Origin: a bacterium
Lineage (GTDB): Bacteria; Patescibacteria; JAEDAM01; Absconditabacterales; Absconditicoccaceae
Direction of reading: 5' to 3'
DNA length: 6,932 nucleotides
Assembly: GCA_030528665.1 (NCBI GenBank)
Contig: JAUMYK010000024.1
Location: 1-6,932 of the forward strand
Part shown: in pieces, positions 1 through 5,080 of the stretch
How positions within the stretch are numbered: the first letter of the stretch is position 1
Layout: every line of letters begins with the position of its first letter
Made by a program: the position numbers and the translations under genes
The notes under the pieces: generated by a model
Seen by the model: the letters and a program-made list of their open reading frames with translations, nothing else
Databases searched by the model: none
What the model was told of the DNA's origin: nothing

Positions 1-379
1 ATTCTGATTTTTTACACCAGTCAAGAAATGCTGAGAGATAGTCATCATCTTTACTATAATTAAAAATAATCATAGTTTCTATGGTGTCTAAAAGTTTGAG
101 TTGTATCATAGTATCAGTGATGATCTCCAAAATATAGCTCAGATGAAAAGGTGCTACTTTTACTAAGAGGTGGTGGCTTGAAAAAGTTTGTTGAAGCATA
201 ATTTCACATTCCCCCAAACTATTTGTATATTCCCCCAAACTCATATGTCACTCTTTTGAGAGATGATCCTTGTTTGATAAGGTTTGCAATTTTTTCAAAT
301 CTACATCCTCATGTATTCTAATGAGTATCTCTGTTTCAAAGCGATGACTCTCATGTTCTTGATAGATAATAGGGATCAT
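1..379 (-). CDS. Hypothetical protein, 5' part (C-terminus beyond window)
   Basis: I do not recognise this protein. Reading from ATG at 379, the frame stays open for 126 codons to the window edge if the single TGA (codon 44, bases 250-248) is a sense codon. An in-frame TAA lies just upstream, so this is the first ATG available. The N-terminus reads MIPIIYQEHESHRFETEI. The product looks soluble and acidic to neutral, with no signal peptide or membrane helix, and residues 75-120 alternate hydrophobic and charged as in a folded domain. Residues 47-58 hold a seven-codon near-repeat (SLGEYTN / SLGE) from a 13-base direct DNA repeat. A TATACT -10 box ends 8 bases before the ATG and there is no Shine-Dalgarno sequence, so the mRNA may be leaderless. 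It is divergent from the tmRNA. The reading frame is convincing; the function is unknown. Confidence 0.7.
208..241. repeat. 13-base direct repeat inside the left-edge gene
   Basis: ATTCCCCCAAACT occurs exactly at 208-220 and 229-241. The period is 21 bases, a whole number of codons, so it duplicates the peptide SLGE within the minus-strand protein without breaking the frame. It looks like a small local tandem duplication. Confidence 0.7.
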
Positions 380-387
380 TTTTATAG

Positions 388-393
388 AGTATA
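388..393 (-). promoter_or_regulatory. -10 box of the left-edge minus gene
   Basis: TATACT, one mismatch from the sigma-70 -10 consensus, lies on the minus strand 8 bases before the ATG at 379. Transcription should start within a base or two of the start codon. No good -35 box is visible at the expected distance. Confidence 0.4.
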
Positions 394-516
394 AGCATTA
401 AAGAAGAAAATAGAAGTTTCACGCCTCTTCTCCTAAGAATTTAGGTGTGGAAAAGGATATTGCTAGAGAGTAACTGATGATAGGAAAAACGATACTGGAG
501 TCAAATAAAAAATCCT

Positions 517-531
517 AAATCAGACTTTTTT
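517..531 (+). other. AT dyad just before the tmRNA promoter
   Basis: AAATCAGACTTTTTT, a slightly imperfect copy of the recurring dyad, ends two bases before the first T of the -35 box context (533-538). Here it cannot be a terminator for any plus-strand gene seen in the window, so a DNA-level or upstream-element role is also possible. Confidence 0.3.
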
Positions 532-532
532 C

Positions 533-560
533 TTGCTTTTCTCTCGCAAATAGCTACACT
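533..560 (+). promoter_or_regulatory. Promoter of the tmRNA gene
   Basis: TTGCTT at 533-538 and TACACT at 555-560 are separated by 16 bases. The expected start near 567 leaves only a few bases of 5' leader before the mature tmRNA end at 571, to be trimmed by RNase P, whose protein gene lies downstream in this window. Confidence 0.5.
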
Positions 561-570
561 CAAACCTGAT

Positions 571-953
571 GGGGGTGACTTTGGATTTGATGGAAGGAAT
601 CCGTACCTCTTGATAGCCATTGCTCGATGATTGCCTGAGCATAAACTCAATCAAGAAAAAAATGCTAACGCATGAAAATCTCTTCTTAAGAGAGCTGAAC
701 TTGTAAAAGCTTACGCGTAGTCGTTAGGCACAAGCCAGTTAAAACTATCCTTGTCGCTGACTCCTACTAGGCACAAGGCGGATCTGAGTAGGAAACCCAA
801 AACCTTGCTTAATAAATTGGAAACCCTCGCTTGTCACTTTGCGCTTCCTTCCTCCTAAGTAAGGCTAAAAAATAGGTGAAAAAGCTGACTATAATGGTAG
901 AGATCAAGAAGTATGCCTTTTAGACCGGAGTTCAATTCTCCGCACCTCCACCA
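571..953 (+). ncRNA. ssrA: tmRNA (transfer-messenger RNA)
   Basis: tmRNA rescues stalled ribosomes and tags the incomplete protein for proteolysis. The 5' end GGGGGTG (571-577) pairs with CACCTCC (943-949), including one G-U, and the discriminator plus CCA are encoded (950-953). The T arm is CGGAG/CTCCG around TTCAATT (926-942). The conserved 5' block TTTGGATTTGATGG follows the acceptor strand. Helix H2 is visible as TCTTGAT 608-614 with ATCAAGA 903-909, and GCCATT 616-621 with AATGGT 893-898. Pseudoknot 1 is GCTC/GAGC (622-625/637-640) with GATTG/CAATC (629-633/648-652), ending 11 bases before the resume codon. A second pseudoknot is TCCTACT/AGTAGGA (762-768/787-793) with CAAGG/CCTTG (773-777/803-807). 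Length is 383 nt, one-piece form. The tag frame is listed separately. Confidence 0.97.
664..720 (+). other. tmRNA proteolysis-tag reading frame, with an internal TGA
   Basis: The resume codon GCT at 664 lies 11 bases after pseudoknot 1, and Ala-Asn (GCT AAC) is a common tag start. Read with TGA as Gly, the 18-codon tag is ANAGKSLLKRAELVKAYA, stopping at TAG 718-720. The TGA is codon 4 (673-675). The end -AYA is small and hydrophobic, as expected for a protease-recognised tag, though it differs from the common -LAA. A frame starting at 662 (ATG CTA ACG, ending at TAA 704-706) avoids TGA but has no Ala resume codon. I favour the GCT frame on that ground. Confidence 0.75.
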
Positions 954-981
954 TTTTTGTGATGTGACGAGAGGCTTTATG

Positions 982-1010
982 AGCGGCATCGTATGTGCTA
1001 GGCGTTTTTT
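982..1010 (+). terminator. Possible tmRNA terminator
   Basis: A bulged hairpin, AGCG-g-CAT (982-989) with ATGTGCT (993-999), is followed after five bases by six T (1005-1010), 29 bases after the tmRNA 3' end. The stem is short and the gap to the T run is not ideal, so the call is weak. Confidence 0.3.
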
Positions 1011-1025
1011 GCGGTATGGCTTCTC

Positions 1026-1053
1026 TTGATTTTGGAGAGGAAAAAAGTATACT
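1026..1053 (+). promoter_or_regulatory. Promoter for the small membrane protein gene and probably rplA
   Basis: TTGATT at 1026-1031 and TATACT at 1048-1053 have a 16-base spacer, giving a start near 1060 and a leader of about 60 bases before the ATG at 1120. No terminator separates the small gene from rplA, so both are probably on this transcript. Confidence 0.5.
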
Positions 1054-1086
1054 AGGGCTTTGTTGAATGAGAGGTATGCTTTCGTT

Positions 1087-1109
1087 AAAGTCAGATTTTT
1101 ACTTTTTTT
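1087..1109 (+). other. AT dyad and T tract in the leader of the 66-aa gene
   Basis: AAAGTCAGATTTTT (1087-1100), then AC and seven T (1103-1109), sits between the mapped promoter and the Shine-Dalgarno sequence of the small membrane protein gene. If this layout is a termination signal, it would act in the leader of the rplA transcript. Confidence 0.3.
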
Positions 1110-1119
1110 AGAGGCTGAG

Positions 1120-1320
1120 ATGAAGAACTGGAAACAGTATTTGCCTTATCTCATAGGAGGATGACTTTTGCTCCTCAGTATGGGACTCAAAGCCTACCTC
1201 AAACGACAACACAAACAATCAGCTGATACTCAGCAGACGCAAGAGCAGCGTATGGAACAGCTCAAGGACGCATTAAAAAACCTTGAGTGATCAAATACGA
1301 GGGCAGTCACTGCCTGATAA
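1120..1320 (+). CDS. Small single-pass membrane protein (66 aa), unrecognised
   Basis: The frame runs from ATG 1120 to TAA 1318-1320 and contains three TGA codons (15, 57 and 66; bases 1162-1164, 1288-1290 and 1315-1317), so it exists only under a recoded TGA. AGAGG (1110-1114) lies 5 bases before the ATG as a Shine-Dalgarno sequence. Residues 8-24, LPYLIGGGLLLLSMGLK, form one hydrophobic segment. A basic stretch (KAYLKRQHK) and a Gln/Glu/Lys-rich, probably helical cytoplasmic tail (residues 33-55) follow. Its site 58 bases before rplA is where nusG/rplK/secE-type genes often sit, but it matches none of them: no SecE core motif is seen and L11 is far larger. The frame also opens further upstream (ATG 979), but that part spans the promoter and looks non-coding. 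Function unknown. Confidence 0.7.
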
Positions 1321-1378
1321 CCGGGAGATAGGCAGAGCTTATCGCCAGTACCGATTTTATTCTTATTCTTATTACAGT

Positions 1379-2056
1379 ATGAAACACGGAAAAAAGTATG
1401 TAGAGATGAAAAAGCTCGTGGATAAGAGCAAACTTTATCCTTTAGCTGAGGCAGTTGAGCTTTTGAAAAAGGTAAACTATGCAAAGTTTGATGCTGGGAT
1501 TGAATTGGCGGTAAAAACCAATGCAAATCCAAAGTACAACGATCAAATGCTTAGAGCAACTACTATTCTTCCTCACGGGACAGGAAAAACCAAAAAGGTA
1601 GCAGTATTTATTACAGAAGACAAGGCTGAAGAAGCTAAAAAAGCTGGTGCTGATATCACAGGATATGAAACCTTGCTCAAGGATATCAAAGATGGAAAGA
1701 CTGATTTTGATGTTTTGATTACCACACCAGAATTGATTAGAGAGCTTGCTCCAGTAGCAAAACAACTTGGTCCTAAGGGACTTATGCCATCTCCAAAAGC
1801 TGGTACCGTAACACTCAATATCGGACAAGCAGTAGAAGAGACCAAAAAAGGTAAAATCGAATTCAGACTTGATAAAACAGGAAATATCCACGCTTTGGTA
1901 GGAAAACTTTCTTTTGACAATACTAAACTCATCGAAAATATCGAATCATTGATGAAAGCGATTGAAGAAAATAAACCAACAGGAGTAAAGGGGAAATTGG
2001 TAAAAAAGGTGGTAGTAGCTACTACTATGAGTCCTGGAGTACAGGTTGCATACTAG
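1379..2056 (+). CDS. rplA: 50S ribosomal protein L1
   Basis: L1 binds 23S rRNA at the mobile L1 stalk, takes part in E-site tRNA release and in many bacteria represses its own mRNA. The 225-residue product (E. coli L1 has 234) has the family landmarks in order: N-terminal HGKKY (3-7), LxxAVELLKK (22-31), LPHGTGKTKKVAVF (64-77), FDVLITTPELI (110-120), LGPKGLMPSPKAGTV (130-144) and C-terminal VVVATTMSPGV (211-221). The start at 1379 is chosen because MKHGKKY matches the usual L1 N-terminus. An in-frame ATG at 1283 would add 32 unrelated residues and overlap the upstream gene. No Shine-Dalgarno sequence precedes 1379. The stop is TAG 2054-2056. All 17 glycines use GGN and none uses TGA. The usual partner rplK (L11) is absent from this window. 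Confidence 0.97.
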   Translation: MKHGKKYVEMKKLVDKSKLYPLAEAVELLKKVNYAKFDAGIELAVKTNANPKYNDQMLRATTILPHGTGKTKKVAVFITEDKAEEAKKAGADITGYETLLKDIKDGKTDFDVLITTPELIRELAPVAKQLGPKGLMPSPKAGTVTLNIGQAVEETKKGKIEFRLDKTGNIHALVGKLSFDNTKLIENIESLMKAIEENKPTGVKGKLVKKVVVATTMSPGVQVAY

Positions 2057-2070
2057 TACGCATCTCTCAG

Positions 2071-2109
2071 AAAAAACCTGAATACTGACTGCTAGGATCA
2101 GGTTTTTTT
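2071..2109 (+). terminator. Intrinsic terminator after rplA
   Basis: AAAAAACCTGA (2071-2081) pairs perfectly with TCAGGTTTTTT (2098-2108), an 11-bp stem with a 16-base loop. A T-rich run continues to 2115. It starts 14 bases after the rplA stop. The A run before the stem means it could also act from the other strand. Confidence 0.9.
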
Positions 2110-2126
2110 CTTTTTGCAGAAAAATT

Positions 2127-2164
2127 GGAGAGGTAGAGGAAATGCTTTGTGGTAGAGCTCCTCT
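2127..2164 (+). promoter_or_regulatory. Ribosome binding site upstream of rnpA, within a possible hairpin
   Basis: GGAGAGG (2127-2133) sits 8 bases before ATG 2142, one of only two clear Shine-Dalgarno sequences in the window. AGAGGA (2135-2140), directly before the ATG, can pair with TCCTCT (2159-2164), placing the start codon in an 18-base loop. This supports translation from 2142, although the conserved RnpA part begins at 2238. Confidence 0.4.
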
Positions 2165-2750
2165 TACAATAGCGCGGATTAAATTTGCTTTTTTGGGGGA
2201 AATTCGTATGCTCAGGATGTTTTTATTTGCATCAATGATGATTGTGTTTCCAAGATCACAGAGATTACAGGGCAAGGAAGTCAGGTATCTGACAAGAAAA
2301 AGGCAGATTGTCAACCGTGGGATTTTTACCATCTTTCATACCGAGCAGTATCCCAATCGTGCTTATCATCAGCTTTCTTTTCATATTCCTCTCCTTATCT
2401 CCAAGAGAGCAGTTTATAGGCATAAAATCAAAAGAATCCTGATCAAATCCTGTCAAACCGCCTTACAACAAGTGGCTTCCCATACGGAAAACTATGCCAA
2501 ATGTTTTGTAACTCTGCATAAAGCAAAACTCCAAGAACTGCAACACTATGTCCAGCAAAAGGATCGAACTTCTCTGGCAAATTACCTTGATCATCAGATA
2601 CAATCAGCTTTTATCCCTTTTTTACAGCACTATGCCTCGCAGCACTCCTTCAAAAACTACTCCCAAAACCACTCCTCCAAAAAAAGAAGCTCCTGTAGCC
2701 GCTCTACACACAGCTCCTCAAGGGGACAGTGCAACACCAGGAGTGAGTAA
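2142..2750 (+). CDS. rnpA: Ribonuclease P protein component
   Basis: RnpA is the basic protein that partners the RNase P RNA in 5' maturation of tRNAs and of tmRNA. The core starts near residue 33 with MIVFPRSQRLQGKEVRYL, equivalent to the family's N-terminal RLxxxxdF segment. The diagnostic RNR-type helix is ISKRAVYRHKIKRIL (residues 86-100), followed by a basic helix and the final strand/helix to about IPFLQ (162). The start is uncertain: ATG 2142 has a good Shine-Dalgarno sequence but adds 32 residues not typical of RnpA, while ATG 2235/2238 gives 171/170 residues. The family usually has about 110-130, so the Ser/His/Lys-rich tail (164-202) is extra; it overlaps the next gene in another frame. 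The stop is TAA. Neighbours differ from the usual rpmH-rnpA-yidD-yidC order. There are no TGA codons. Function is fairly sure, both ends less so. Confidence 0.85.
   Translation: MLCGRAPLTIARIKFAFLGEIRMLRMFLFASMMIVFPRSQRLQGKEVRYLTRKRQIVNRGIFTIFHTEQYPNRAYHQLSFHIPLLISKRAVYRHKIKRILIKSCQTALQQVASHTENYAKCFVTLHKAKLQELQHYVQQKDRTSLANYLDHQIQSAFIPFLQHYASQHSFKNYSQNHSSKKRSSCSRSTHSSSRGQCNTRSE
2185..2212 (+). promoter_or_regulatory. Possible internal promoter before the RnpA core
   Basis: TTGCTT (2185-2190), 16 bases, TATGCT (2207-2212) predict a start near 2219, shortly before the ATG pair at 2235/2238. If used, RnpA would begin at its family-typical N-terminus. It competes with the Shine-Dalgarno-supported start at 2142. 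Confidence 0.3.
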
Positions 2751-3873
2751 GAGTTTTTCTACAGCTAGTATGGTAAGATTTTGGCTGATAGGAGCATTGT
2801 TTGTCTGTTTGGGATATTGGTTTTATCAGTCACTCAATATCGTGTATTTGATTATTTCCTCGCTGATTATTTCGATTTCGACTGAGGGAATGATCTTGGC
2901 ATTTGAAAAAAGAGTTAAAAGTAGAGGTCTTGCAATAGGTCTGAGTTATTTGCTCTTACTCTTATTTGTATTTTCTGGGGTATTTTTTGTGATTCCTTTT
3001 CTGATCTCCCAGGTCTCTTTGCTGATTTCGTGGTTTTCCAAGGTAATCATATCGATCAGTCAGTTTGTGGTAAACAATCCTCGACCTGCAGCAATTCATC
3101 AGATTTCTTGGTTGCCTGAGATGATCAAGGAATATCTGATCAATAATCGGCAAAATTTTAATCGATCAAATACTGAATTTCAATCAGCGATCCTCTCAGG
3201 TCTCAATAGTCTTTTGGAATCCTCAACGACCTATCTCAAACAGTTTTCTGCAAGTATTTTCTCAGTGATTGGTGGATTTTTTGGGATGATGGCAAATTTG
3301 GCAATTGTCTTTACGATGGCGATCTTTTTCTCAATTGAAAAGGACTATCTCATCAATCTAATTGTTAAAAGTACTTCCAAAGCCAAAAGATCACTTGCTC
3401 TGACCAAAGTAAAAAGTATGTATCATAAACTCTCGCTCTGGCTCAAGGCAAGAGTGTTGCTCTCACTCTTTGTGACAGTAGCGATGTATCTTGCCTTTTG
3501 GGTAATGAAACTCTTTGGACTCGAAATACCAAATATGTTCTCGCTTTCCTTGATTACAGGACTCTTAGATATTGTGCCGTATGTGGGACCAGTATTTTCG
3601 ATTATTCCAGTGCTAGTGCTGGCTTTGATTCATAATGGTTTCTGGGGGATGCTGATTGCTGGAGCTGTCTTTTTCTTGGTGCAGTGGCTCCAAAATAATG
3701 TGATTACACCACTTTTGATGGAAAAGCAGTTGGGCGTCAATTCAGTGCTCATCTTGGTCTCTGCGATGCTCGGTGCTACGGTAATGGGATTTTGGGGGAT
3801 TGTCCTTTCTGTGCCTTTGGCGGTAATTGTGGGACTTTTTATCGATGAGGATGATCCAAATGCCTCTGCCTAA
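2632..3873 (+). CDS. AI-2E family (PerM/YdiK-like) membrane protein
   Basis: This belongs to the AI-2E transport superfamily (COG0628), multi-pass inner-membrane proteins. Substrates are mostly unproven; relatives are linked to autoinducer-2 or ion and osmolyte export. From ATG 2632 it has 413 residues. Order: Pro/Thr/Lys-rich cytoplasmic tail (1-46); paired helices (about 51-83); third helix (about 100-125); the family's long polar loop (about 126-208); helix 209-235; helix 273-296; then the conserved C-terminal half with LLDIVPYVGPVFSIIP (311-326), QNNVITPLLMEKQLGV (354-369) and a glycine-rich last helix (380-404). An acidic tail, DEDDPNASA, ends it. The family core would fit a start at ATG 2770 (367 residues), and an in-frame ATG at 2548 is also possible. 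I prefer 2632 because it begins just where the RnpA core ends. All 23 glycines are GGN. No Shine-Dalgarno sequence is seen. Confidence 0.9.
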   Translation: MPRSTPSKTTPKTTPPKKEAPVAALHTAPQGDSATPGVSKSFSTASMVRFWLIGALFVCLGYWFYQSLNIVYLIISSLIISISTEGMILAFEKRVKSRGLAIGLSYLLLLLFVFSGVFFVIPFLISQVSLLISWFSKVIISISQFVVNNPRPAAIHQISWLPEMIKEYLINNRQNFNRSNTEFQSAILSGLNSLLESSTTYLKQFSASIFSVIGGFFGMMANLAIVFTMAIFFSIEKDYLINLIVKSTSKAKRSLALTKVKSMYHKLSLWLKARVLLSLFVTVAMYLAFWVMKLFGLEIPNMFSLSLITGLLDIVPYVGPVFSIIPVLVLALIHNGFWGMLIAGAVFFLVQWLQNNVITPLLMEKQLGVNSVLILVSAMLGATVMGFWGIVLSVPLAVIVGLFIDEDDPNASA

Positions 3874-4206
3874 TGCTTGCGGTGCCTTTCTGTGATAAAA
3901 ATGAAAAATAGAAGAAAGATTATTAAAATACTCGTTATAATTAAAGTTTTGTGTAGCCATTTTAAAAGCAAATCATTTATCAAGCTCAACTTTCTCTATT
4001 TTTTTAATCATCTGTAGATTTAGATCTTTTGTTTGAGGCATCAAAAAGTGGCTTTCAACGAATTTTTTAGAGCTGGAAGTTATATTTTCTATTCAGATTT
4101 CTTAGCTTATAGTTTACTTCATGGAGAGATGGTGTAGGATCCAAGAGGGGAATGCGACAAGAACTGTTTCTAAAAAAGAAATAAAAAATCAGATTTTTGG
4201 ATCACC
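3874..4206 (-). other. Gene-poor stretch; possible decayed minus-strand coding remnant
   Basis: No complete gene is supported here on either strand. On the minus strand a frame open from 4101 to 3742 reads like protein in its first part (ESHFLMPQTKDLNLQMIKK, then EKVELDK-TGA-FAFKM), but it begins after a TAA and runs antisense into the AI-2E gene end. A second frame, open upstream and ending at TAA 4069-4067, reads DPTPSLHEVNYKL. Shifting frame between them near 4105 would join the two, as expected for a frameshifted, truncated surface-protein gene. Such readings can arise by chance in AT-rich DNA. Plus-strand ORFs here are short, the best being 38 codons from 3901. Confidence 0.25.
4170..4198 (-). 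terminator. Terminator-like dyad and T tract after the lipoprotein row
   Basis: On the minus strand, 8 bases after the TAA of the 277-residue gene, comes AAAAATC-T-GATTTTT (4198-4184), then ATTTC and six T. The dyad is perfect but all A-U apart from its centre, so the RNA hairpin would be weak. The same layout recurs after the stop of the partial gene at the right edge, which makes a termination or 3'-end role plausible. Confidence 0.4.
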
Positions 4207-5040
4207 TTATTCAGTTAAATATTCCTTTGCACAGGCATGAAGTTTTTCGCTTAAGAGCTGAGTATATTTTCATCTCAACTCATCTGAGTCGTTTGCTTGT
4301 ATTTCTCAGATTTCTTCTTTTACCTTTACAAAACAGACATCATATCTTGCCAGCCAAAAATCCCAAGAAGTATACTTCTCTTGTATAATATCTTCTTTAA
4401 ATTTCCTCATCCATTGATCAAAGTAGTCATCTTGTTCTGTTCACAAAAAGAGTTTATAGAAATAATCTAAAGCTGCCTTTTTACAGTCAAGATTTCCAGA
4501 ACCAACTCCTCTTTTCCCAGCTTCACAGTTAAGCTTTTTTGCAATCTTTTGTGTGGGGATACCATTTCGCAGTCCTTGATCATAAAAAATCTTATTATCT
4601 GGATAGCTTACTCCTCGAAAAGTGGTTTCTCCAGGTTTATAAAAAGGATTCCACCAAAAAATAGTATCCGATATCGAGATAAGCGTACAAGGATCTCTCT
4701 TTTTTCTATAAGTGAGAGCCAATTGTCGACCATCTTGTCCTCCAAGTTTAAAGCCGAGATAGCCCTCATGATAGGGTAGGAGGAATGAGCGTTGAGTAAT
4801 TTTCTCACTATACCCTCACATCTCTTCTATATGACAGACTTGTACTACTTCATCTAATGCTTCAAAAGAGGGGACTTCAGTATTATGTGAAGAAATTTGC
4901 TCGTTTTCTGTTTCAAGATTGAGGCAAGAGTCTTGTTCTTGACAGTTTTGAGGAATCTGAGACCCTTCCCATGTGGGAAAACATCAATATAAAAGGCATC
5001 CAATCAAAACAAAAGTGAAGAAAAGTCAGACTTTTTTCAT
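4207..5040 (-). CDS. Cysteine-rich lipoprotein (277 aa), unrecognised
   Basis: The frame runs from ATG 5040 to TAA 4209-4207 and is open only with six TGA codons (5, 19, 75, 200, 245, 257) read as Gly. The N-terminus MKKVGLFFTFVLIGCLLYGC has a lysine pair, a short hydrophobic core and two possible lipobox cysteines: LIGC (C15) and LYGC (C20, whose Gly is a TGA). The mature part has eight more cysteines (33, 38, 69, 118, 172, 186, 236, 270), an even number, suggesting disulfides outside the membrane. It is aromatic-rich, with FWWNPFYKPGE (residues 128-138) and SWDFW (225-229), and ends with a charged helix. I recognise no family. It lies 40 bases after the 378-residue lipoprotein gene on the same strand, probably as the last member of the row. 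No Shine-Dalgarno sequence. Coding and export are likely; the function is unknown. Confidence 0.8.
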
Positions 5041-5080
5041 GGAAACAAGATTGAACAGATAAAAAAATCTTTGTTAATGA

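Noticed and set aside
420..449. Inverted repeat CACGCCT/AGGTGTG with inner CCTAA/TTAGG as a terminator
   Set aside because: It lies between two divergent transcription units, has no T tract, and no gene on either strand ends there.
979..1119. Upstream in-frame extension of the 66-residue gene from ATG 979
   Set aside because: The extension crosses the TTGATT/TATACT promoter and the AT dyad, reads as Arg/Phe-rich noise, and ATG 1120 has a Shine-Dalgarno sequence.
1283..1378. Longer rplA start at 1283 adding 32 residues
   Set aside because: The extra residues have no L1 resemblance, overlap the 66-residue gene out of frame, and the family N-terminus HGKKY fits a start at 1379.
1442..2332. Minus-strand ORFs at 1442-1891, 1573-1932 and 1946-2332
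   Set aside because: They are antisense shadows of rplA, its terminator and rnpA. Their products are Ser/Phe/Cys-rich with no family resemblance.
3901..4017. 38-codon plus-strand ORF after the AI-2E gene
   Set aside because: It is short, Lys/Ile/Phe-rich as expected from AT-rich spacer, and has no ribosome binding site or recognisable pattern.
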